NCBI GenBank assembly: GCA_016210375.1
Contig: JACQUH010000198.1
Location: forward strand, 1-6,692
Reading direction: 5' to 3'
Origin: Chloroflexota bacterium
GTDB lineage: Bacteria; Chloroflexota; Dehalococcoidia; Lucifugimonadales; JACPCL1
DNA: 6,692 nt
In this document: in pieces, positions 1 through 4,195 of the stretch
Layout of the letters: each line of letters begins with the position of its first letter
Numbering within the stretch: the first letter of the stretch is position 1
Notes under the pieces: model-generated
What the model was told of the DNA's origin: nothing
The model's input: the letters and a program-made list of their open reading frames with translations, nothing else
Database searches by the model: none
Translations under genes and position numbers: made by a program

Positions 1-13
1 GGTGGTACTATTC

Positions 14-33
14 CCTGGCACTAAAGTGCCAGG
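14..33. repeat. REP-like hairpin, CCTGGCACT arms
   Basis: A perfect 9-bp stem (CCTGGCACT / AGTGCCAGG) closes on a 2-nt loop. Nearly the same 20-mer recurs at 1246-1265, and a lone CCTGGCACT arm recurs at 785-793 at the left edge of element E2. Short dispersed hairpins with a C-rich 5' arm, a tiny loop and an ACT/AGT apex resemble REP sequences mobilised by Y1-type (RAYT/IS200-like) transposases. That family link is inference, since no transposase is in the window. Confidence 0.7.
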
Positions 34-150
34 TTTGGATTGGGCAACCCCCCGACTTATGGTCATTGACAAAAGAATCGGCCAATTGGGTTCCGACCTA
101 ACCCCCTCTGGCTCCCCCTTGCCGCACGGGAAGGGGGAGAAGATTGGTTT

Positions 151-189
151 GAAACTGTCTGATGCGGCAAGGCCGCATCAGACAGTTTC
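151..189. repeat. 18-bp perfect hairpin inside E1
   Basis: Arms 151-168 and 172-189 are perfectly complementary around a 3-nt AAG loop. The preceding 20 nt (133-152) match 886-905 at 19 of 20 positions, placing this hairpin as the counterpart of the one at 904-942 in E2. No T-run follows on either strand, so it does not look like an ordinary intrinsic terminator. Confidence 0.85.
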
Positions 190-197
190 CTTCAATA

Positions 198-232
198 GTA
201 ATCCCCCTCTCCGTTGCGGAGAGGGGGATTAC
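198..232. repeat. 16-bp perfect hairpin inside E1
   Basis: Arms 198-213 and 217-232 pair perfectly around a TTG loop. It is C-rich on the 5' side and G-rich on the 3' side. Its counterpart in E2 is the perfect 26-bp palindrome at 955-980. It is followed by a G/A-rich run, not a T-run. Confidence 0.85.
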
Positions 233-326
233 AGGGGGAGAGGTCGGGTGTCATTGGCAACTTGATTGTTCAATAACCACCAGTCGGGGGGATTGAACAA
301 CTCGCCAAAGCAAACAGAACCTAGCG

Positions 327-737
327 ATGGAAGGGCAAAATCCTGTGCGCGTCCTGATCGCCAAGGTGGGGCTGGACGGTCACGATCGCGGTGCCAAGGT
401 AGTGGCCCGCGCGCTGCGAGAGGTCGGCATGGAGGTCTCCTACACGGGCATCCGCCAGACGCCCCAGGAGGTGGTGGAGCGGGCGGTGCGGGAGCGGCCA
501 GACGTTGTGGGGCTGAGCATCCTGTCCAGCGCCCACATGGAGTTGTTCCCACGGGTGATTGAAGGGCTGCACGAGCGGGGCCTGGGGGATGTGGTGATCG
601 TGGCCGGTGGTATCATACCAGAGGCCGACGCCGCCAGGCTAAGGGAGCATGGGGTGGGGGCCATCTTCGGCCCAGGCTCCTCCTTGAAAGCCATCGTGGA
701 GTTCATAGAGCAGGCTGCGCAGCAGCAGGGCGGGTAG
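327..737 (+). CDS. Methylmalonyl-CoA mutase family, cobalamin-binding small subunit
   Basis: A 136-residue protein that is essentially a single B12-binding domain. In this family such a subunit binds adenosylcobalamin and partners a separate large catalytic subunit that rearranges acyl-CoA carbon skeletons, usually methylmalonyl-CoA to succinyl-CoA, in the cytoplasm. The cobalamin signatures are visible in order: DGHDRG with the cobalt-ligand His19 and the DxHxxG pattern (17-22), SxL at 64-66 (S-I-L), and the GG pair at 94-95 before IIPEAD. Length is normal for the stand-alone form. No large subunit or MeaB/ArgK chaperone gene is in the window, so the exact substrate is open (methylmalonyl, isobutyryl, ethylmalonyl or 2-hydroxyisobutyryl type). 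The ATG at 327 gives the expected N-terminus, but I see no clear Shine-Dalgarno. A GTG at 345 is possible but would trim the first beta strand. The gene stands alone, between E1 and E2. Confidence 0.9.
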   Translation: MEGQNPVRVLIAKVGLDGHDRGAKVVARALREVGMEVSYTGIRQTPQEVVERAVRERPDVVGLSILSSAHMELFPRVIEGLHERGLGDVVIVAGGIIPEADAARLREHGVGAIFGPGSSLKAIVEFIEQAAQQQGG

Positions 738-903
738 AAACAAGGTCTCAGGGTCTTCCCCGCCTGGGAGTGGCAATTAGCAGGCCTGGCACTGATGGTT
801 ATACACAAAATAACCCAACCCCCTCTGGCTCCCTCCTTCGTCCTTCCAAAGAAGGACTCAAGGACAGGCTCTTCCCGTAAGGGAGGGGGGAGATGATTGG
901 TTT

Positions 904-942
904 GACTCGGTGTGATGCGGCTCTGCCGCACCTCACCGAGTC
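904..942. repeat. 18-bp hairpin inside E2, covarying with 151-189
   Basis: Arms 904-921 and 925-942 pair at 16 of 18 positions around a TCT loop. Compared with 151-189, positions 3, 4, 6 and 9 of the stem have changed on both arms so that pairing is kept. The two mismatched pairs are at stem positions 10 and 12. Confidence 0.8.
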
Positions 943-954
943 TTCGAATAATCG

Positions 955-980
955 TCCCTCTCTCCTGCAGGAGAGAGGGA
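955..980. repeat. Perfect 26-bp palindrome inside E2
   Basis: The sequence is self-complementary without a loop and is centred on CTGCAG. It occupies the place of the 16-bp hairpin at 198-232 of E1. Confidence 0.85.
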
Positions 981-1009
981 ATTTGAATCTGGGGACACCC
1001 CAGACCCCA

Positions 1010-1032
1010 GCAGGAAACCCAAGGTTTCCTGC
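1010..1032. repeat. 10-bp perfect hairpin in the E2 insertion
   Basis: Arms GCAGGAAACC and GGTTTCCTGC pair perfectly around CAA. A smaller hairpin (TCTGGGG / CCCCAGA, 988-1004) lies just before it. Both fall in the roughly 75 nt of E2 that E1 lacks, so they look like a separate small repeat nested in E2. Confidence 0.7.
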
Positions 1033-1150
1033 ACCTTCCTGACTTTTGGTGCAAAGCCCCTCCCAGGAGAGGGAGACCACAGGGGGGAAAGATCGGAACC
1101 CGAGCAGCGCAGGTATTTGGTTGATGACCTTCAGGTGGGGGACTTGGATA

Positions 1151-1180
1151 CCGCCCCTAAGCAAGCGGGCTCCGGCCCGG
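1151..1180 (+). repeat. Direct repeat, copy 1
   Basis: This 30-nt stretch matches 1278-1307 at 26 of 30 positions. The two copies flank the hairpin pair 1210-1230 and 1246-1265. No reading frame is shared or plausible, so this looks like a repeat and not a gene remnant. Confidence 0.7.
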
Positions 1181-1209
1181 GGTTCCGTTTGCTTTCAGGT
1201 GGTCTGGGT

Positions 1210-1230
1210 CCCCCCGACTGAAGTCGGGGG
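1210..1230. repeat. REP-like hairpin, CCCCCGACT arms
   Basis: CCCCCGACT (1211-1219) and AGTCGGGGG (1222-1230) pair perfectly around GA. With the extra C at 1210, the left arm is identical to 48-57; the right arm matches 282-290, so this is E1's outer hairpin without the E1 interior. The spacer from here to the next hairpin (1231-1245), read on the other strand, resembles 34-47. Confidence 0.75.
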
Positions 1231-1245
1231 TTAGGTGAATCCCAA

Positions 1246-1265
1246 CCTGGCACTTTCGTGCCAGG
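1246..1265. repeat. REP-like hairpin, CCTGGCAC arms
   Basis: CCTGGCAC and GTGCCAGG pair perfectly around TTTC. It is almost the same 20-mer as 14-33, differing only around the apex. Together with 1210-1230 it forms a two-hairpin unit comparable with bacterial interspersed mosaic elements. Confidence 0.75.
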
Positions 1266-1277
1266 GGATGCTGACCG

Positions 1278-1307
1278 CCGCCCCCAAGCAAGCAGGCTCC
1301 GGCCCCA
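1278..1307 (+). repeat. Direct repeat, copy 2
   Basis: Second copy of the 30-nt repeat at 1151-1180 (26 of 30 identical), on the far side of the two REP-like hairpins. Confidence 0.7.
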
Positions 1308-1393
1308 GGCAAGGATGGACAACCTGCTCTCGCCTGGGTATACTATCCAGAATGTGGTACCTGACATCCGTTGCTCCTCTCTGGCCAAAACTC

Positions 1394-1415
1394 GCTAAAG
1401 CCCTGGGGCTTTAGC
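1394..1415. repeat. 10-bp hairpin upstream of the ribosomal/fatty-acid operon promoter
   Basis: GCTAAAGCCC and GGGCTTTAGC pair perfectly around TG. Its build (9-10 bp stem, 2-nt loop) is that of the other REP-like hairpins here, though the arm sequence differs. It ends 11 nt before the -35 box at 1427, so it could also matter for that promoter. No T-run follows, so a terminator is unlikely. Confidence 0.65.
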
Positions 1416-1426
1416 CTTGCATTGCC

Positions 1427-1455
1427 TTGACACCCCCTAGCTACGCCCATATAAT
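1427..1455 (+). promoter_or_regulatory. Consensus housekeeping sigma promoter of the DUF177-rpmF-fabD-nusB-acpP operon
   Basis: TTGACA (1427-1432) and TATAAT (1450-1455) are both perfect consensus boxes with the optimal 17-nt spacer. Transcription would begin near 1462, giving a leader of about 38 nt before the ATG at 1500. This is the only consensus promoter I see in the window, and no other comparable site lies between it and acpP, which suits a highly expressed ribosomal-protein operon. Confidence 0.85.
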
Positions 1456-1499
1456 CTGCGACTTCAGGGAGGCCGTGCGGCCTGCTTGTGGGGTGCGTC

Positions 1500-2027
1500 A
1501 TGCAGTTTAACGTCGCGGGACTTCTGAAAGGCCCTGGGGGCGCTACCCAGCGCCACAAGCTGGAAGAGAGCCCCTTCGCCCTGGACGACACCCAGGCGGA
1601 GCACGTGTGGGGCCAGGTGACGCTGATGCGGGTGAACGACGGCATCTGGGTCACCGGCAATTTTCGCGCCGCCATCACCTGCTCGTGCAGCCGTTGTCTC
1701 AAGTCCTTCGCTACCACCGTTCGCTTTCACTTTGACGAGACCTACTACCCCACGCGGGACATAAACTCAGGTGTGGCCATCCGCCTTCCGGAGGACGCAG
1801 AGCAGGATGCCACCATTGACGACCACCACATCCTTGACATCTCCGAGGGGGTGCGCCAGGAAATCCTGCTGTCGTCACCCATGAAACCCCTGTGCAAGCC
1901 CAACTGCGCCGGAATTTGCCCCAGTTGCGGGACAGACCTGAACGAGTCCACCTGCCCGTGCCCCAAAGAGTCCAGGGACCGCCGGTGGGCGCCGCTGATG
2001 GGTATGCTGTCCCAAGGGAAGAACTAG
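1500..2027 (+). CDS. yceD: DUF177 / YceD family protein
   Basis: A 175-residue cysteine-rich protein of the YceD/DUF177 family. The E. coli member is needed for normal 23S rRNA accumulation, and the gene is widely found just upstream of rpmF, as here (16 nt between stop and next start). Visible landmarks are a CxCxxC cluster at Cys61, Cys63 and Cys66, the acidic middle (97-110), the family stretch ILDISEGVRQEILLSSPMKP (111-130), and a C-terminal cysteine set (132, 136, 140, 143, 152, 154) ending in TDLNESTCPC, which probably binds metal. I prefer the ATG at 1500 because MQFNVAGLLK is the typical family N-terminus. A GTG at 1488 in the same frame would add four residues. The ribosome-binding site is weak (GTGGGGTG at 1488-1495). 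It is the first gene after the promoter at 1427-1455. The molecular function is still poorly defined in bacteria of this type. Confidence 0.9.
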   Translation: MQFNVAGLLKGPGGATQRHKLEESPFALDDTQAEHVWGQVTLMRVNDGIWVTGNFRAAITCSCSRCLKSFATTVRFHFDETYYPTRDINSGVAIRLPEDAEQDATIDDHHILDISEGVRQEILLSSPMKPLCKPNCAGICPSCGTDLNESTCPCPKESRDRRWAPLMGMLSQGKN

Positions 2028-2043
2028 GAACCAGGAGCAACCA

Positions 2044-2247
2044 ATGCCACCGCATCCCAAGAAGAAGAGGTCCTATGGCAAGAAGGGGCGGCGCTGGAGC
2101 CACTCCCAGCTAGACCCTGTGGCGATTTCCACCTGCGCCCAGTGTCACAGCCCAAAGCCACCCCACCAGGTGTGCCCTACCTGCGGCTACTATGGAGGTC
2201 GCGAGGTCATCAGCATGACCCCCGAGGAGCCAGGGCAGGAGTCCTGA
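2044..2247 (+). CDS. rpmF: 50S ribosomal protein L32
   Basis: A 67-residue basic protein matching bacterial L32, a small component of the large ribosomal subunit. It opens with PPHPKKKRSYGKKGRR, as the family does, and carries the zinc-binding pairs CAQC (31-34) and CPTC (44-47), followed by the signature GYYGGREV (48-55). This is the four-cysteine zinc-ribbon form, with all four ligands kept. The C-terminal tail after REVI (about 11 residues) is a little longer than in the shortest homologues. AGGAG at 2033-2037 sits 6 nt before the ATG. It follows the YceD-like gene, the usual partner order. Its TGA stop is the first triplet of a strong hairpin (2245-2283). Confidence 0.95.
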   Translation: MPPHPKKKRSYGKKGRRWSHSQLDPVAISTCAQCHSPKPPHQVCPTCGYYGGREVISMTPEEPGQES

Positions 2248-2283
2248 GCCAGGCTTGGGCCGGAGAGGGCCAAGCCTGGCTCA
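2245..2283 (+). promoter_or_regulatory. Intercistronic hairpin between rpmF and fabD
   Basis: Arms 2245-2258 and 2270-2283 pair perfectly over 14 bp, and two more G-C pairs are possible inside a G-G mismatch, leaving a GGAGA loop. The left arm starts at the rpmF stop codon. No T-run follows (TCGTGAAACC), so full termination is unlikely. A role in mRNA processing or 3'-end protection, giving more L32 than FabD, is inference. Confidence 0.65.
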
Positions 2284-2324
2284 TCGTGAAACCTATGCCC
2301 ACCATGCGGGCGCGTTCGGTTCCC

Positions 2325-2330
2325 AAGGAG
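2325..2330 (+). promoter_or_regulatory. Ribosome-binding site deciding the fabD start
   Basis: AAGGAG lies 6 nt before GTG 2337. The nearby in-frame ATGs at 2295 and 2304 have no such site. The ATG at 2335, in another frame, is followed at once by TGA. Confidence 0.8.
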
Positions 2331-2336
2331 ATTCAT

Positions 2337-3332
2337 GTGACGAATACTGTCCAACGATCCCAGTCCAACGGCTCCAAGGGGCTGTTCCCTTCGCCAGCGG
2401 CCTTCCTCTTCCCGGGCCAGGGCGCCCAGGAGGTCGGCATGGGTCGCGACCTCTACGAGGCCTCGCCCGCCGCCCGCGAGGTGTTTGGCGAAGCCGACAA
2501 GACCCTGGGCTTCGCCCTGTCCGACCTCATGTTCCAGGGGCCAGCCGATGAGTTGGAGCGCACCATCAACTCCCAGCCTGCCATCCTGACCATGAGCCTG
2601 GCGTGCTTGGCGGCGGCGGCAGAGATGTCGGGTCAGCCCCTGGAGACCCAGGCGGTCTATATGGCTGGCCATAGCCTGGGGGAGTACACTGCTCTGGCGG
2701 CCTCCGGCAGCCTGGAGGTGTCCGGCGCCGTATGGCTGGTGCGGGAACGGGGCCGCCTGATGCAGGAGGCCTGCGACCATCGCCCCGGCACTATGGCCGC
2801 TGTCCTGGGCATGGAGCTTTCGCTCTTGGAAGGGGTGTGCAAAGATACCAACACCCAGGTGGCTAACATCAATACCCCGGGACAGATTGTTATCAGCGGC
2901 ACCGAAGAGGACATCGCCCGCGCCATCAAGCTGGCCAGCGAGCGGGGTGCCAGGAGGGCCATCCCTCTGAAGGTCAGCGGGGCCTTTCACTCGTACCTCA
3001 TGGGGTCCGCGCTGGATGGGATGCTCAAGGCCATAGAGGGCGTGACATTTCGCAACCCTGTCGCGCCGGTGGTGGCCAACTGCTCCGGAAAGCCCCTGAC
3101 CACGGCCTGGGAGATCAGAGAGGAGCTGGCCCAGCAGCTTTGCGGCTGCGTCCGCTGGCAGGAGTCCATCGCCTTCATGGTCAGCGCCGGGGTGGGCAGC
3201 TTCATTGAGTTCGGCCCGGGCAAGGTCCTGAGCGGCATGGTGAAGCGCATCGCCAGCGGGGTCCAGGTGACGGCGGTAAACGACCTGCAGTCCGCCCAGG
3301 GCCTCGTGTCCGCCCAGGGCGGGGCATCGTAG
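2337..3332 (+). CDS. fabD: Malonyl-CoA:ACP transacylase
   Basis: Transfers malonyl from coenzyme A to the phosphopantetheine arm of acyl carrier protein, the committed loading step of type II fatty-acid synthesis in the cytoplasm. The substrate ACP is encoded two genes downstream. The 331-residue protein shows the entry motif FLFPGQGAQ (23-31), the nucleophile elbow GHSLGE with Ser113, the substrate-binding arginine in RERGR (Arg138), the catalytic His218 in GAFHS, Gln267 in QQL, and the closing GPGKVL motif. Every key residue of the family is present. The GTG start at 2337 is chosen because of the AAGGAG at 2325-2330; upstream in-frame ATGs (2295, 2304) would add 14 or 11 residues of non-family sequence. 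Even so, the N-terminus carries about 20 residues before the first strand, slightly longer than usual. Gaps to rpmF (89 nt) and nusB (69 nt) still allow a single transcript. Confidence 0.95.
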   Translation: MTNTVQRSQSNGSKGLFPSPAAFLFPGQGAQEVGMGRDLYEASPAAREVFGEADKTLGFALSDLMFQGPADELERTINSQPAILTMSLACLAAAAEMSGQPLETQAVYMAGHSLGEYTALAASGSLEVSGAVWLVRERGRLMQEACDHRPGTMAAVLGMELSLLEGVCKDTNTQVANINTPGQIVISGTEEDIARAIKLASERGARRAIPLKVSGAFHSYLMGSALDGMLKAIEGVTFRNPVAPVVANCSGKPLTTAWEIREELAQQLCGCVRWQESIAFMVSAGVGSFIEFGPGKVLSGMVKRIASGVQVTAVNDLQSAQGLVSAQGGAS

Positions 3333-3401
3333 CCAGTGGTGGTTGCTGCCATTGACGGAGCGGCCCCGGACGCCGAGCTTTTTTCCAAGGCTGCTACTAT
3401 A

Positions 3402-3854
3402 ATGGGAAGCCCAAAGGAGTCCAGTCCAAGGCGTAGGGCGCGGGGGGCAGCCCTTCAAGTCCTGTACGAGGTGGACGCTACGGGGCATGCTATGGAGCTG
3501 AGCCTGGGCTGGGTGTTGGAGCAGGCAGACCTGGATGACGCCAACCAGGCCTTCGTGCGGGATGTGGTCACGAAGGTGCAGCAGAATTTGAAGCAGTTGG
3601 ACGGGGAGATACAAAAGTATGCGCCCGCCTGGCCGGTGGAGCAGCTCTCCCTGGTGGACCGGAACATACTGCGCATGGCTATTTACGAGATGCAGGTGGC
3701 CAAAGATGCGCCTGTTAAGGTTATAATCAATGAAGCCGTGGAACTGGCCAGGACCTTCGGCAGCGAAGGGTCCCAGCGTTTCGTGAACGGCGTACTGGGG
3801 ACCCTGGCGAAGGCCGCGCCGGGCCCCGCCGAAGAAAAAGACGAGACCCCATAG
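3402..3854 (+). CDS. nusB: Transcription antitermination factor NusB
   Basis: A 150-residue all-helical RNA-binding protein that, with NusE (S10), binds boxA in rRNA leaders and lets RNA polymerase read through terminators. Visible family features are the N-terminal RRARGAALQVLYE (11-23), which carries the basic boxA-contact region, LSLVDRNILRMAIYE (82-96), and the C-terminal INEAVELARTFG...RFVNGVLG block (109-133). Length is typical. The ATG at 3402 gives the normal N-terminus; AAGG at 3387-3390 is a distant, weak ribosome-binding site. A GTG at 3336 in frame would add 22 residues that do not look like NusB. TATAAT at 3398-3403 overlaps the start codon, but no matching -35 is evident, so I do not call a promoter. 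The position between fabD and acpP is uncommon. Confidence 0.93.
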   Translation: MGSPKESSPRRRARGAALQVLYEVDATGHAMELSLGWVLEQADLDDANQAFVRDVVTKVQQNLKQLDGEIQKYAPAWPVEQLSLVDRNILRMAIYEMQVAKDAPVKVIINEAVELARTFGSEGSQRFVNGVLGTLAKAAPGPAEEKDETP

Positions 3855-3860
3855 CCACGC

Positions 3861-3870
3861 AAGGAGGTGG
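3861..3870 (+). promoter_or_regulatory. Very strong ribosome-binding site of acpP
   Basis: AAGGAGGTGG is an extended match to the 16S rRNA 3' end, 4 nt before the GTG start at 3875. It is the strongest such site in the window, which fits the large molar amounts of ACP cells need and may offset its GTG start and distal operon position. Confidence 0.85.
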
Positions 3871-3874
3871 GACA

Positions 3875-4135
3875 GTGCCTACGGTTTTGAACAGGGTGCA
3901 GAAGATCGTTGCCGATCGTCTGGGAGTGGACGAGGCCAGTGTCGTGCCCGAGGCATCCTTTGTTGACGACCTGAACGCCGACTCTTTGGACCTGGTGGAG
4001 CTGATCATGGCCTTTGAAGAGGAGTTCTCCCAGGATCGCGATCCAGTAGAGATACCGGACGAGGACGCGGAGAAGATCACCAGGGTGCAGCATGCTGTTG
4101 AGTATTTGAAGGGAAAGGGCATCAAAGACACGTAG
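3875..4135 (+). CDS. acpP: Acyl carrier protein
   Basis: An 86-residue acidic four-helix carrier that holds growing fatty acyl chains on a 4'-phosphopantetheine attached to a serine. The attachment site is Ser37 in the NADSLDLVE motif (34-42), and helix II continues as LIMAFEEEF. The family stretch EIPDEDAEKI (helix III) follows, but only after an extra SQDRDPV; most ACPs go from EEEF through one or two residues into EIPDE, so the loop between helices II and III is about five residues longer. The DNA there contains a perfect 12-bp palindrome (4033-4044). The start is GTG, fixed by AAGGAGGTGG at 3861-3870 and by the standard N-terminus. It is the last gene of the operon, 20 nt after nusB. A terminator hairpin follows at 4160-4195. 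Confidence 0.95.
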   Translation: MPTVLNRVQKIVADRLGVDEASVVPEASFVDDLNADSLDLVELIMAFEEEFSQDRDPVEIPDEDAEKITRVQHAVEYLKGKGIKDT

Positions 4136-4159
4136 CCCTGGGCCCAGAAACAGAGCAAA

Positions 4160-4195
4160 CAAGACCCACGACCGAGACCTACGTCGTGGGTCTTG
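4160..4195. terminator. Bidirectional terminator between acpP and holB
   Basis: Arms 4160-4172 and 4183-4195 pair perfectly over 13 bp with a 10-nt loop, and pairing continues imperfectly outward. On the + strand the stem is followed by CTTTGTCTG; on the - strand by TTTGCTCTGTTTCTGG, both moderately T-rich. It closes the operon ending at acpP and also holB, whose stop codon (4179-4181) is in the loop, so one arm encodes the last holB codons. Confidence 0.8.

Larger units (their letters stand above)
48..291. mobile_element. MITE-like fold-back element E1
   Basis: No gene is visible here. Positions 48-86 and 253-291 form a gapless 39-bp inverted repeat with 29 identities, ending in ten perfect pairs (CCCCCCGACT / AGTCGGGGGG). 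Inside lie three hairpins: 112-120/131-139 (9 bp), 151-168/172-189 (18 bp, perfect) and 198-213/217-232 (16 bp, perfect). The 15-nt terminal motif CTTATGGTCATTGAC (56-70) and its inverted partner at 269-283 match the ends of E2 and E3. The flanks 39-47 (ATTGGGCAA) and 292-300 (ATTGAACAA) agree at 7 of 9 positions and could be a decayed target duplication. The outer 10-bp arms equal the arms of the hairpin at 1210-1230, so E1 may have entered the apex of such a hairpin. It lies immediately upstream of the B12-subunit gene and could influence that transcript's leader. Confidence 0.6.
785..1141. mobile_element. MITE-like fold-back element E2
   Basis: A non-coding stretch homologous to E1 in the same orientation: 817-833 is identical to 100-116, and 886-905 matches 133-152 at 19 of 20. 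Its ends at 791-812 and 1114-1135 are inverted repeats (16 of 22), and both contain the 15-nt terminal motif (792-806; inverted 1120-1134). Internal hairpins are 840-846/851-857, 904-921/925-942, the palindrome 955-980, 988-994/998-1004 and 1010-1019/1023-1032. It is longer than E1 because about 75 nt (981-1055, with two small hairpins) appear inserted: the E1 sequence after its 16-bp hairpin resumes near 1058. The left edge abuts CCTGGCACT (785-793), the arm of the REP-like hairpin seen at 14-33; the matching right arm is not recognisable. The exact right boundary is uncertain by about 6 nt. Confidence 0.5.

Noticed and set aside
151..232. Hairpins of E1 as intrinsic terminators
   Set aside because: Neither is followed by a T-run on either strand, and both belong to a repeat that recurs in E2.
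1..326. CRISPR array or tRNA among the repeated hairpins
   Set aside because: The repeats are not evenly spaced, differ in length and are inverted within themselves. No cloverleaf or constant spacer length is present.
440..1054. 204-codon - strand frame across the B12-subunit gene and E2
   Set aside because: It is partly antisense to a clear gene and partly runs through hairpin repeats; no family motif is visible.
2142..2336. Upstream extension of fabD into rpmF
   Set aside because: The frame is open, but the residues are the out-of-frame translation of rpmF and its hairpin. The ribosome-binding site at 2325-2330 points to GTG 2337.
3398..3403. TATAAT overlapping the nusB start as an internal promoter
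   Set aside because: No recognisable -35 box lies 16-18 nt upstream and there is no extended -10 TG, so a chance match is more likely.
2190..3614. Long open frame of 474 codons on the - strand across rpmF, fabD and nusB
   Set aside because: It is antisense to three well-recognised genes. GC-rich coding DNA often leaves such stop-free antisense frames, and the translation resembles no family I know.
4138..4147. CTGGGCCCAG palindrome after acpP
   Set aside because: It is only 10 bp, common by chance in GC-rich DNA, and the stronger terminator follows at 4160-4195.
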